A stretch of DNA of 64,000 bases, from NCBI RefSeq assembly GCF_008153345.1, contig NZ_CP042818.1:620001-684000 (forward strand), in the 5' to 3' direction. The stretch comes from Treponema phagedenis. GTDB taxonomy: Bacteria; Spirochaetota; Spirochaetia; Treponematales; Treponemataceae. This document shows positions 52,924-61,284 of this stretch, piece after piece (position 1 is the first letter of the stretch; each line of letters starts with the position of its first letter). The translations under genes and the position numbers were made by a program. The notes under the pieces are model-generated. The model did no database searches and was not told where the DNA came from. It saw only the letters and a list, made by a program, of their open reading frames with translations.

Positions 52924-53706
52924 ATGCGAAATAGTGATTTTGAGCTATTGAAAATGAGGCTTGAGCAGATTAAGGCTTTGGGATGGGTAAAAAATCAACG
53001 TCATGGAAATGCTGGCGGTGTTGGAAATACACTGGAGGATTTGCTTGATATAGCCGAGAATAACCTTCAGCTGCCGGACTTTGGTGATTGGGAGCTAAAA
53101 ACTCAAAGAGCTAATACCGTATCTCTGCTGACCTTGTTTCACTGCGAACCAGAACCTCGAAATGTACGAATAGTCCCTAAAATTCTGTTGCAAAAATTCG
53201 GGTGGAAACATCAAGAAGCAGGCATAACATATCCGATAACAGAGCGTAGCTTTCGGCAGACAATAAATGCAAAAAAATATAGTGATAGGGGCTTCAAGGT
53301 TACTGTAGACTACGCTGAAAAACGCATATATGTTTCATTTAATTACTACGAAATCGATGAGCGCCATGCAGAATGAAAAGCAGCTATTAAAGAAAAAATT
53401 GGAACAGGAGATTTTTCTCCGAAACCATACTGGACATTTGAAGCTATTTCTATGAAGTTGCGTACTAAACTAAATAATTTACTGTATGTTACAGCAGAGA
53501 CAAAACGAGTTGACGGAGCGGAATATTTTCGATACAACGAAATTGAAGCATATATTGATCCGACACTGAATACATTTTTAAATCTTGTCGAGTTGGGAGA
53601 TATATATGTCGATTTTGATGCTCGTACCGGGCACAACCATGGCACAAAATTTAGAATAAAATCAGCATCAAAAATCAAGCTATATCAGCAACACATAAAA
53701 GTGTAA
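52924..53706 (+). pseudogene. MvaI/BcnI-family restriction endonuclease, nonsense-interrupted
   Basis: Residues from ATG 52924 (after a GGAG) match the MvaI layout: HGNAGGVGNTLEDLLDIAEN, then PDFGDWELKT with the active-site acidic residues and Lys. The C-terminal part from 53377 contains PYWTFEAISMKLRTKL and GHNHGTKFRIKS, also typical of MvaI. One TGA at 53374-53376, in frame, separates the two halves in an otherwise open 260-codon frame, so one point mutation (for example TGG to TGA) explains it. MvaI enzymes cut CCWGG. Site specificity here is unknown. Confidence 0.8.
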
Positions 53707-53730
53707 AAACAAAAATATTTGCACTGCGTT

Positions 53731-54630
53731 TTATTCTTTCTTTTGAGATTTTTTTGGAGAGGAAGGAAGAATAAAGTCTAATATATACTCAAAGGTGGTA
53801 CCCATGGTGATGTAGCTGCTTGGCCAACCGAATATTCCAATATTGTTTACCAGATTTCGCCGATCCCAAATAATGGTGTTCCTAAATTCGTAGCCGGCAT
53901 CCCTCATTGCATTAATAATATTGATGTGTAATGGAACACGTTTCCCATCAATCCAAGCATCGGTAATGTTGATTAGAACATGCGCTTTCTCTTGAAATAC
54001 CGGTTTCATTTGGGCAAATATTGCCGCGATTGCTTTTTCAAAGTCATCAGCTTCAAGCGTACCAAGGTCGTTAGGATCCTGACTGTATTGTTCTACTTTC
54101 CCAAATTGTTCATTTTGCCTTAGATCTCCGCGTCGGCTTTTATTTTTTCTCTTCCTATTAAGAATGTTCGCATATGGAGGAGAAGTAAATGCAAGTTTAA
54201 CTGTACATGGTGCAATGCGGTTCGCAATATTGCGGGCATCATCACAAATAGCTATTTGCTTGCAGCGGCATTCCGCAGGCGGTGCAGCGATACGAGAATT
54301 TGATAAATCCACGTATTCCTGTTTTAAATCAAAGCCTATCGCATTTCGGTTTAAATCTTGAGCAGCAAGAAGGGTTGTCCCTGAACCAACAAAAGGATCT
54401 AAAACCAGCTCTCCCCTGTGTGTAAATTGCTCAATTACCCTTTTAGCCATCGCAATAGGGAAAACTGCCGGATGAATTTTTTTATCCCGGATATCTCGCG
54501 GTTCATACATAAATTCCCATACGCCAATTTGATTTTTCATCCAATCTTTAGCGGCAATACACGAGAGAAAATTTTGTTTACAATTGCAAAGCCGTGTATT
54601 ATCAATTGTTACATATTCGGTAGTATTCAT
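53731..54630 (-). CDS. DNA methyltransferase, probably N4-cytosine, 2
   Basis: A 299-residue amino-methyltransferase. AdoMet-binding DPFVGSGTTLLAAQDL near residue 79 precedes the catalytic TSPPYANIL near 151, so the motif order is X-I-IV. SPPY is the signature common in N4-cytosine enzymes. Its start overlaps the 3' end of the upstream methyltransferase by 29 bp. It pairs with the MvaI-type endonuclease gene across a convergent junction. MvaI/BcnI systems also use N4mC methylation. Confidence 0.88.
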   Translation of the reverse strand: MNTTEYVTIDNTRLCNCKQNFLSCIAAKDWMKNQIGVWEFMYEPRDIRDKKIHPAVFPIAMAKRVIEQFTHRGELVLDPFVGSGTTLLAAQDLNRNAIGFDLKQEYVDLSNSRIAAPPAECRCKQIAICDDARNIANRIAPCTVKLAFTSPPYANILNRKRKNKSRRGDLRQNEQFGKVEQYSQDPNDLGTLEADDFEKAIAAIFAQMKPVFQEKAHVLINITDAWIDGKRVPLHINIINAMRDAGYEFRNTIIWDRRNLVNNIGIFGWPSSYITMGTTFEYILDFILPSSPKKSQKKE

Positions 54631-55495
54631 CCCCTAATCCTCTGCTTTCGTCAAATCTATTCTGAGCAAACTCAAAGTACTCATAATTGATTTCAAATCC
54701 TACACAATTACGTCCCAGCCGATCACAAACTATCCACGTTGTTCCTGTACCAAGAAATGGATCGAACACCGTTCCGCCTTCAGGGCTTGCGCATAAAACA
54801 ATTTGCTCAACAAGTTTTTCTGGAAAAGTAGCCGTATGATTACCGTTCAGCGGTTGTGTGTTTATAGGCCATACATCGCCGGGATTTTTCATACGACCAT
54901 TTGCGCCAAGTACCTTTACCTCATCAAGATTAAAGAAGTATTTCTTGTTTAATACAAAATGAAAAACATGCTCATATGTGTTGTTAAAGCGATCTGTTAC
55001 GCTGGCAGGTATACGGTTAGGTTTATACCAAATTATATCGTCACGCAACAACCAGCCGCGCTCCTGCATTTCAATAGCAAAGCGCGAAGGAATTAACAGT
55101 AGCTGCTTGTTTTGATACAATTTTCCATTCTGTTTTATTTTTGGCTGGAGCGGCTTGGTGGTAAAATATTTTTCTTTTCTGTCTTTTTTTGCTTGTGTAA
55201 TATTACCATCTTCATCCACATACTTACTCCACGCTCCGGCACCTGATCCGAAAAATGTATCTCCTATATTGATAAAAAGGTTGGCGCTTGGTTTTAAATA
55301 AGGTTTTAGAGTATCAAAAAAATCTGCAAGATTTTCAACATATGCTTCGGGTGTTTTCTCAGAGCCTATTTCGCCTTCTCCATTATACACACGTTTGGCC
55401 CAATACGGCGGTGAAGTAACAAGCAAATCTATAGATTCACGCCGTATTTGTTTTACTAATTCAAGCGTATCTCCGCAAGCGATGATGTGATTCAT
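54602..55495 (-). CDS. DNA methyltransferase, probably N4-cytosine, 1
   Basis: A 297-residue beta-order methyltransferase: catalytic TSPPYWAKRVYNGEG near residue 27 and AdoMet-binding FDPFLGTGTTWIVCDRLG near 247. The middle part (about 120-215) is the target-recognition region. Two methyltransferases in one system recall BcnI, where a pseudo-palindromic site needs two enzymes. It overlaps the small gene upstream by 4 bp and the next methyltransferase by 29 bp. Confidence 0.9.
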   Translation of the reverse strand: MNHIIACGDTLELVKQIRRESIDLLVTSPPYWAKRVYNGEGEIGSEKTPEAYVENLADFFDTLKPYLKPSANLFINIGDTFFGSGAGAWSKYVDEDGNITQAKKDRKEKYFTTKPLQPKIKQNGKLYQNKQLLLIPSRFAIEMQERGWLLRDDIIWYKPNRIPASVTDRFNNTYEHVFHFVLNKKYFFNLDEVKVLGANGRMKNPGDVWPINTQPLNGNHTATFPEKLVEQIVLCASPEGGTVFDPFLGTGTTWIVCDRLGRNCVGFEINYEYFEFAQNRFDESRGLGDEYYRICNN

Positions 55496-55680
55496 TTTTT
55501 ATTCTCCACAGGCATATCGCATATTCTCAGGATTAGTTCATTCTTTTCGCAATCCATATAGATTGCAAATTTTGAAATTCCCTTTTCTACGGGCATATTG
55601 GTCAAAATAGATTTAGGTAAACGCACACGCATATCCTGCTGGAGAATATATGTATCTAAATAAACGAGATGATCATCCAT
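55492..55680 (-). CDS. Small AbrB/SpoVT-like protein, possible R-M controller
   Basis: A 62-residue protein with MRVRLPKSILTNMPVEKGIS, reminiscent of the swapped-hairpin AbrB/MazE fold. ATG 55680 is set by an AAGGAG Shine-Dalgarno 7 bases upstream; the frame is open 21 bases further. It is translationally coupled (4-bp overlap) to the methyltransferases. A role as transcriptional controller of the system or as an antitoxin-like factor is inference. Confidence 0.6.
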   Translation of the reverse strand: MDDHLVYLDTYILQQDMRVRLPKSILTNMPVEKGISKFAIYMDCEKNELILRICDMPVENKK

Positions 55681-56037
55681 AACAGACTCCTTTTGGCTCA
55701 ATAACAGTCTAATAATAGAATAAAATCAGTCTAAAATCAAGTTTTTTTGCAGAAAAATGTCAATGTTTTATGCTAAAAATAATTATAGCTTGAGTAAATA
55801 TTATTTTAATTTACAAAGCGAACAAATAGATGTTAGTGCGGCCGATAATCAACCCATTTTCATGCTAGCAAGGAAATTAAAAAAACATTATATATGCTGA
55901 CAGAGCCTACATCGAAGAAAAGATAAGGGGCTGCCAAATTCAAGTGATAAATTGCAATCAGCCCTCATTATCGCCTAAGACTTGATTTATCGCATAAAAC
56001 AGGGTATGGTTTAGGCCATAGCAAGGCAGATTAGGCG

Positions 56038-56166
56038 ATGAGAGATTTTAATTACAGTCAATTAAAAAACAAAACATGGGACAATGAAATTTTAGGTTTA
56101 ATCTCAAAAATTTATGAGTATAAAGGAAGACAGGAGTTATATGTAAACCCACTGCTGTCCAATTAA
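56038..56166 (+). pseudogene. Fic protein N-terminus (DUF4172), truncated by IS4-type element
   Basis: ATG 56038 starts MRDFNYSQLKNKTWDNEIL and continues LGLISKIYEYKGRQELYVNP, the N-terminal segment of DUF4172-Fic proteins. It runs straight into the terminal repeat of the insertion sequence at 56150. The catalytic HPFxxGNGR part is not found on the far side, so the remainder has been lost. Fic domains are often AMPylating toxins, fitting the defence island. The preceding gap 55681-56037 shows only an inverted GGGCTG/CAGCCC pair at about 55927-55967. Confidence 0.6.
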
Positions 56167-57452
56167 GTAATAAGATCTTTTAAAGAGTTAAGAGCTGTGT
56201 TATAATAGTTTTTGGACAAACATACATACCACAAGGACTTAACTCATGTATCATTGTACTACAATTTTAACACAATTGCTACACCTTACTGACCAACTTG
56301 GCTTTAAAAAAATCAGTGCCGAAGAACAAGCAGATAAGCGATATCGACATTTTTCAGCACGTACTCAGCTGTTTACCATGGTCTTTGCACAATTAACAAA
56401 ACAGAATAGTTTACGTTCAATTGAGCACGCAATATCCAGTGATAATGATTTATATCATGCAGGCATTACCGCAAAAATCACCCGAACAAATCTTGCCCAT
56501 GCAAATGAATATAGACCAAGTATCATATTTGAAAAATTTTACTTTCATGTGCTTAAGTATTACACAAAGCTCGTAAACAAACCAGTGAATATATTCGGCA
56601 AGCATACCAAGCTCATCGATGCAACAACCATCTCATTGAATATTAAGCAATACAAATGGGCAAAATTTAGAAGCACAAAGAGCGGAATAAAAATACATAC
56701 CCGTTTTGATTATGAAGCAAACTGTGCTGATTATCTTTTTATCACCAATGCGAAAGAACATGAAAACAATACGCTTAAAAACATGCACCTAACAAAACAG
56801 GATATTGCTGTTTTTGATCGAGGTTATTTTAATAAGAAACAGTTCTATGAGTTTACAAAGAGTGAAATATCCTTTGTAACAAGACTTAAATCAAATGTTA
56901 TATACACCGTAGTTGATCGATATGCCGTAAGCGGACATGAAAATGATACGTATAAAATTATCAGTGATGAGAAAATTACTCTGAATGTGAGTATTTCAAA
57001 AAAGAAGGAAAGCGTGGTAACACTACGAAAAATCATCTCAAAAGATTTGCAGTCAAAAAAGAAAATAGTATTGCTGACAAATTTGTTTGAAATAGATTCT
57101 CTTGAGGTAGCTGAACTGTATAAAAAAAGATGGACCATTGAATTATTCTTCAAGATGATAAAACAGAATCTGAAAATTAAGAAATTTTATGGACATAGCG
57201 AAAATGCGGTCAAGACACAGATATGGATTGCCGTTATTACGCATATGCTCTTTTTAATTTTACAAGCTGAAACCAACTATAGGCAAAGGAGCTTTTCATA
57301 TTTTTGTTCTGAAATTTCTGTCGTACTGTTTCTGCATCGCAGTCTTAAAAAATGGTTTTGTGGTGATCATGAAAAACCAGTTCCTAAATTAATTCACCAT
57401 CCTAATACCTCAGAGCTTTCTCAAAAGCCTCCAAGTTAATTGGACAGCAGTG
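56150..57452 (+). mobile_element. IS4-type insertion sequence, intact ends
   Basis: A 1303-bp element bounded by CACTGCTGTCCAATTAA (56150-56166) and its exact complement (57436-57452). It encodes one full-length transposase. The flanks (GTAAACC and ATTCTTT) show no target duplication. Together with the loss of the remainder of fic this suggests an insertion-associated deletion. Confidence 0.88.
56246..57439 (+). CDS. IS4-family transposase (DUF4372 N-terminus)
   Basis: A 397-residue DDE transposase. The N-terminal DUF4372-like part (MYHCTTILTQLLHLTDQLGF onwards) is followed by the first Asp in KLIDATTISLN near residue 130 and the second in AVFDRGYF near 189. The IS4 signature YKKRWTIELFFKMIKQNLKI near 291-310 shows the Y-(2)-R-(3)-E-(6)-K spacing. 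No frame disruption is visible, so the enzyme could be active. Confidence 0.9.
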   Translation: MYHCTTILTQLLHLTDQLGFKKISAEEQADKRYRHFSARTQLFTMVFAQLTKQNSLRSIEHAISSDNDLYHAGITAKITRTNLAHANEYRPSIIFEKFYFHVLKYYTKLVNKPVNIFGKHTKLIDATTISLNIKQYKWAKFRSTKSGIKIHTRFDYEANCADYLFITNAKEHENNTLKNMHLTKQDIAVFDRGYFNKKQFYEFTKSEISFVTRLKSNVIYTVVDRYAVSGHENDTYKIISDEKITLNVSISKKKESVVTLRKIISKDLQSKKKIVLLTNLFEIDSLEVAELYKKRWTIELFFKMIKQNLKIKKFYGHSENAVKTQIWIAVITHMLFLILQAETNYRQRSFSYFCSEISVVLFLHRSLKKWFCGDHEKPVPKLIHHPNTSELSQKPPS

Positions 57453-57490
57453 ATTCTTTTTATATATTAGCCCGCCTTTAGGCAGGTCAA

Positions 57491-57575
57491 CCTAACGGGC
57501 GGCGGATAAGCTGCAAGAAGTGAGAAAGCCTTTAGGCTTTTGAACTTCGCCGTCAGCTTAATCCGCATGTTGGAC
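57491..57575 (-). repeat. attC-like site 1a
   Basis: On the minus strand it reads GTCCAAC (R'', 57575-57569), GCGGATTAAGCTG on one arm and CAGCTTATCCGCCGCCC on the other, and GTTAGGT (R', 57497-57491). Both boxes fit RYYYAAC/GTTRRRY, and the arms pair except for the extrahelical bases usual in integron attC sites. It lies downstream of the MCP gene on that gene's strand, as in cassettes. Confidence 0.7.
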
Positions 57576-57637
57576 GGCGCTGTGCGCCGAACAGCAGGCG
57601 GAGATTCCGCCGCCCGTTGAATGGACGCACAGCGTCC

Positions 57638-57706
57638 ATTCAACATCCGCCGCTTAACCTGCATTTGCGGCGCGTCCGCAATGTCCGGTTGAAGCGGGTG
57701 TTAGGT
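57638..57706 (-). repeat. attC-like site 1b
   Basis: Minus strand: ACCTAAC (57706-57700), CCCGCTTCAACCGG, then CAGGTTAAGC and GTTGAAT (57644-57638). The central stem CATTGCGG/CCGCAAATG has one extrahelical base. Between 1a and 1b sits a pair of hairpins, including GTTGAATGGACGC with a perfect complement. 1a and 1b may be two sites around an empty mini-cassette, or one composite site. Confidence 0.65.
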
Positions 57707-57730
57707 TTCCCATATCCATATAATGTAATC

Positions 57731-59851
57731 TTATACCTTAAACTTCCCGACCTCCGCGCTTAAACTGTCGATACTCTCTTTATTCTTTCGGGTAATCTCG
57801 TTTACTTCCTGCACGGCGTTATTTATCTGCACCGCCCCTGAAGCCATTTCATTCATGCTATCGGTAATGGTGCGAGTCAAATCGTCGAGCTTACTCATCT
57901 CATCGGCAACACCCACCCCTCCTTTCAGCATTTCTTCAGAACCGGCTTTTACTTCTACCGTTACTTCATTGATATTTTTAATTGCAGACAAAACTTCTTT
58001 ACTGCCGTTTTCCTGCTCCCTCATCGCTTCCATCAAGCGATTACTCATCTCCTTTACCTGTTCAGAAAGACTAAAGATTGCATTGAACTTTTCTCCCGCC
58101 GTTTTTGATGAAACAGACAGACTTTCAATTTCTCCTGATAAGGTTTTAAGCGTTGCGGTGATGGTTTTACCTTGTGCACTCGATTCTTCTGCAAGTTTAC
58201 GGATTTCGTCGGCAACAACAGCAAAACCCTTGCCTGCTTCTCCGGCGTGTGCCGCTTCAATCGCTGCATTCATCGCAAGCAGATTAGTCTGACTTGCAAT
58301 ATGCTGAATAACATTGCTTGCTTCAAGTAAGCTCCCTGATTCTTCGGCTATCTTTTGCGTTACGCTTGTTGCACTGGTTATGGTTTCTTTGCCGTCGGCG
58401 GTTGCCGTTGCAAGGGTTTTTATCACATCATTGGTTTTATCAAGGGTTTGCGTGATTGAAGCGATGTTTGCTACCATTTCTTCTACGGAGGCGGAAGATT
58501 GAGAAACACTCGCCGCTTGTGTTTCAATACTGCCGTTTAAGTTTTTTATCGTACGGATTATCTCTTCAATCGTTGCGGCGGTTTCGGTTACACTTGCAGC
58601 CTGTGTCAGCGTTTGTTGTTTTACGCCGTCGATGTTCGCACTGATTTGGTTTACCGCACTTGCTGTTTCGCTCATATTTGTTGCAAGTTCATTGCCTATA
58701 CCGCTCATAACCTGTGTACTACGGTCAACGGCTTTTATTGAAATACCAATTTTTTCTATTGTCTGGTTAAAATATTCCGACATTTCGCTAATCTCATCAT
58801 TACCCAAAACAGGCAGACGCACAGTAAGGTCGCCATCACCTTGTGCAATGTTTTTAAGAATGCCGACTGTGTTTATAATTGGTTTTACAATTCTACGTGC
58901 ACTTGCATATACAACTATCAAAATACTAGCAAGTATGATGCCCCCTAAAATGTATACTGAATTACGCAACACCTGCACCGTACCCATAAATTCTTCTACT
59001 GGAGCATAGACCATAACTGCCCAACCTGTAGTTTCCATAGCAGTGTACCCACAGATATATGTTTTTCCATCCTCATTAAAATATTCACAACCGGCAACAC
59101 TGCCTTCTAGCGCTTTTTTCTCAAGCAACGCCATATCTCTCAAATCAGGATTTGTTTGTGCCTCTTTGGCTGAATTCTCTTGCCGTTTTACTATTTCAAT
59201 ATCTTGATCAGCTATTGTATTTCCAGTTTTGCCTACAATATAACAGCCTCCAGTTTCGCCGACAACTATGTCTTTTATCATTTGTGAAAGTCCAGTGCCA
59301 TCTTCACGAGCTCTTAAAACTCCCAAAATATTTTTGTCATCATCATAAACTGGAACATTAAAAAAAACAGCAAGCTTGTTTGTGGCTTTTGAATATTCTG
59401 GCTCGCTTACCGATTTACCACCTGATAGAGCCAATTTATATCCTTGTTTATCAGAAATATCAAGTTTTCGTCCACCTGCCAAATACACCGTACCACTTTT
59501 ATCACAGCTTGACAGTGCTTCAAATTCAGGGTTGAAAGTAAGCTCTTTTTCTAAGCTTTCAGTTTTTTGTTCATATGGAACATCTGCACGCAATACCTCA
59601 AGACGAGCAAGAGCTTCAAGAGTTTTCCACGATGACCTTATACGCTCATCCATTACCAATGCAGTATCAATCGCTTTTTCTTTAATCATTGCGAACACTT
59701 TTTCTTTTACTGCTTTTTTTGCAAAATACATAATCATAACGCCCCCTGTTACATAGCCTGCTATAGTTACAACCCCTAGTATAAGAATCAGTTTCTTTTT
59801 AATTGAAAAGTGCTTTCCTTTCTTTTTATTTACTTCGGGGGGGGGGAACAT
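57731..59851 (-). CDS. Chemoreceptor (MCP) with C10 tract at its start
   Basis: A 706-residue methyl-accepting chemotaxis protein: TM1 (about residues 19-42), periplasmic Cache-like sensor (about 45-300), TM2 near 308, HAMP, and a signalling domain with [18 protein letters not shown] and [20 protein letters not shown] homopolymer of ten C (G on the plus strand, 59837-59846) lies directly after ATG 59851. A better-spaced ATG 12 bases upstream (after AAGGAG) is out of frame at C10 but in frame at C9 or C12. Tract length can therefore select the start or switch the gene off. The gene lies between attC-like sites and looks like a cassette gene. Confidence 0.9.
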   Translation of the reverse strand: MFPPPEVNKKKGKHFSIKKKLILILGVVTIAGYVTGGVMIMYFAKKAVKEKVFAMIKEKAIDTALVMDERIRSSWKTLEALARLEVLRADVPYEQKTESLEKELTFNPEFEALSSCDKSGTVYLAGGRKLDISDKQGYKLALSGGKSVSEPEYSKATNKLAVFFNVPVYDDDKNILGVLRAREDGTGLSQMIKDIVVGETGGCYIVGKTGNTIADQDIEIVKRQENSAKEAQTNPDLRDMALLEKKALEGSVAGCEYFNEDGKTYICGYTAMETTGWAVMVYAPVEEFMGTVQVLRNSVYILGGIILASILIVVYASARRIVKPIINTVGILKNIAQGDGDLTVRLPVLGNDEISEMSEYFNQTIEKIGISIKAVDRSTQVMSGIGNELATNMSETASAVNQISANIDGVKQQTLTQAASVTETAATIEEIIRTIKNLNGSIETQAASVSQSSASVEEMVANIASITQTLDKTNDVIKTLATATADGKETITSATSVTQKIAEESGSLLEASNVIQHIASQTNLLAMNAAIEAAHAGEAGKGFAVVADEIRKLAEESSAQGKTITATLKTLSGEIESLSVSSKTAGEKFNAIFSLSEQVKEMSNRLMEAMREQENGSKEVLSAIKNINEVTVEVKAGSEEMLKGGVGVADEMSKLDDLTRTITDSMNEMASGAVQINNAVQEVNEITRKNKESIDSLSAEVGKFKV
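59837..59846 (-). repeat. Poly-C/G10 tract, candidate phase-variation switch
   Basis: Ten consecutive C on the coding strand of the MCP gene, positions 4-13 after the A of its in-frame start (ATGTT then C10). Only this length class keeps the second start in frame; C9/C12 uses the first start; C8/C11 uses neither. Confidence 0.75.
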
Positions 59852-59965
59852 ATTCTTTCATTTTTGTCAAGTCTCCTTATTGCTTTTAAAATTGAACTTT
59901 TCATTTCAAATATATCACAACATTGAAATATTTTCAATATTACTTTTTCGCGCCGATAGGCGTCT

Positions 59966-60124
59966 GTCTAACGCCCCGCTTAACCTGCATTTGTGTCTTT
60001 GCCGACGCGAAGAGTTAAGGCAAAGTTGGAGCGAAAGTTGCATAAAAAAGGGAGCTGCATTAGCAGCGACCGTACAAGCAACTTTCGTGACAAAACAAAT
60101 GTCAGGTTGAAGCGGGTGTTAGAT
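59966..60124 (-). repeat. attC-like site 2
   Basis: The clearest site. Minus strand: ATCTAAC (R'', 60124-60118), CCCGCTTCAACCTG, extrahelical A, CATTTGT, a long variable central hairpin region, then ACAAATGCAGGTTAAGCGGG and GTTAGAC (R', 59972-59966). Box spacing and the single unpaired base match integron attC sites. It is 159 bp long and follows the small gene at 60188-60334. Confidence 0.8.
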
Positions 60125-60187
60125 TCATTATTAACCAATAGATAGTATATGTAATAATCACGGAACTTATTACTACATATACTAAAA

Positions 60188-60334
60188 TTACTTCTCTTTT
60201 TTATTTGGGTTAAGCTGTTCGCCGCGATTACCTTGATTTTGGTCATATTGACGATTTGTACCGGCTGTACCCTTATTCGGATTTTGCATATTTGATTGAT
60301 TATCAGCCGGTTTTATTGGTTTACCTTTACTCAT
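60188..60334 (-). CDS. Small hydrophilic protein, 48 aa
   Basis: A 48-residue polar peptide with MSKGKPIKPADNQSNMQNPN then KGTAGTNRQYDQNQGN, very rich in Asn, Gln, Lys and Gly, with an AAGAGGAG Shine-Dalgarno. Similar short Asn/Gln-rich proteins ending with NRG..QLNPN occur widely in bacteria without a known function. It is the promoter-distal gene of the cassette bounded by attC-like site 2. Confidence 0.65.
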   Translation of the reverse strand: MSKGKPIKPADNQSNMQNPNKGTAGTNRQYDQNQGNRGEQLNPNKKEK

Positions 60335-60357
60335 AGTTATATACTCCTCTTATGCTT

Positions 60358-60855
60358 TTAATTTATAAAATCAAGTTTAAAGGTATTTCCGTCTAATTTT
60401 ATGTGGAAAGTTCCTCCTGTATATTGAGTTTTGGATTTACTGTCAAAATCCTCCAGCTTACCCCTATACATAGAACTATCAGATATCACTTTAATGGTAA
60501 ATCTTGGATTATAGAAGTAGCTTAGATTAGGACTTTTGCCACTTACAACAACATCCTTAACAGTTATGGATTTTTCGGTGCCATCACTAGGTATTTCAGT
60601 TTTTAATACAGGCGGAAAATCAAAAGAACTCTCCCAGTTTTCACCATTAGCAATAACTGTTTCTGTAGAGTACGAGCGACCACTTATTTCTACATAACAC
60701 TTTTTGCCGCTTTCATTCTTAAATTTTAATACAAAATTTTCTTTTGTATATTGAGGTTTTCCTAAAGGTTTATTGGGACACCCTGTCATCATAAATAATG
60801 TGCCGATAAGCACAACCAACATTCCAATCATTGAAACTATTTTTTTCTGTTTCAT
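60358..60855 (-). CDS. Lipoprotein, 165 aa
   Basis: A lipoprotein: the signal sequence (MKQKKIVSMIGMLVVLIGT then LFMMTGC) ends in a lipobox with Cys26. The mature part is beta-rich, with FKNESGKKCYVEISGRSY near 48 and GGTFHIKLDGNTF near the C-terminus. No family recognised. It lies in the same attC-bounded stretch as the 48-aa gene. Surface exposure is inferred only from lipidation. Confidence 0.7.
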   Translation of the reverse strand: MKQKKIVSMIGMLVVLIGTLFMMTGCPNKPLGKPQYTKENFVLKFKNESGKKCYVEISGRSYSTETVIANGENWESSFDFPPVLKTEIPSDGTEKSITVKDVVVSGKSPNLSYFYNPRFTIKVISDSSMYRGKLEDFDSKSKTQYTGGTFHIKLDGNTFKLDFIN

Positions 60856-60963
60856 CTTTAATCCTTCCTTCTTGCAGTGTCCTTTTTTTCACTGCAATTA
60901 TTTTATTTTTTGTCGAAGGAATGTTTTGATTGGTTCCGCACCCGCCTGCCTTTAGGCAGGTCA

Positions 60964-61049
60964 ATCTAACGGGCGGCGGATAAGCTGCAAGAAGCGAAAA
61001 AGACGCAAGACTTTTGAGCTTCGCCGTCAGCTTAATCCGCATGTTGGAC
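60964..61049 (-). repeat. attC-like site 3a
   Basis: Same structure as site 1a: GTCCAAC (61049-61043), GCGGATTAAGCTG and CAGCTTATCCGCCGCCC arms, GTTAGAT (60970-60964) on the minus strand. It is close in sequence to site 1a, differing mainly in the loop. Confidence 0.7.
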
Positions 61050-61110
61050 GGCGCTTGCGCCGGACGACAGGCGGATGTTCCGCCGCCCGTTGAACGGACG
61101 CACAGCGTCC

Positions 61111-61178
61111 GTTCAACTACCGCTTAACCTGCATTTGCGGGCTTGCCCCGCAATGTCAGGTTGAAGCGAGTGTTAGGT
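61111..61178 (-). repeat. attC-like site 3b
   Basis: Same structure as site 1b: ACCTAAC (61178-61172), CGCTTCAACCTGACATTGC arm, CAGGTTAAGCG arm, GTTGAAC (61117-61111). Hairpins TTGAACGGACGC/GCGTCCGTTCAA lie between 3a and 3b, exactly as between 1a and 1b. Confidence 0.65.
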
Positions 61179-61284
61179 TAATTTTTCAACAGTTCATTCA
61201 ATAAATAGCAGAACCTTTATTCATTGATTTATTAAATCCTGTTTGGCGGTTGTATGCACTCTCAAGTCCTCTTAGACAGTTTTC

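Noticed and set aside
57750-59760. Several plus-strand open frames opposite the MCP gene at 57731-59851
   Set aside because: Antisense shadows of the chemoreceptor's heptad-rich coding sequence, with no ribosome-binding sites.
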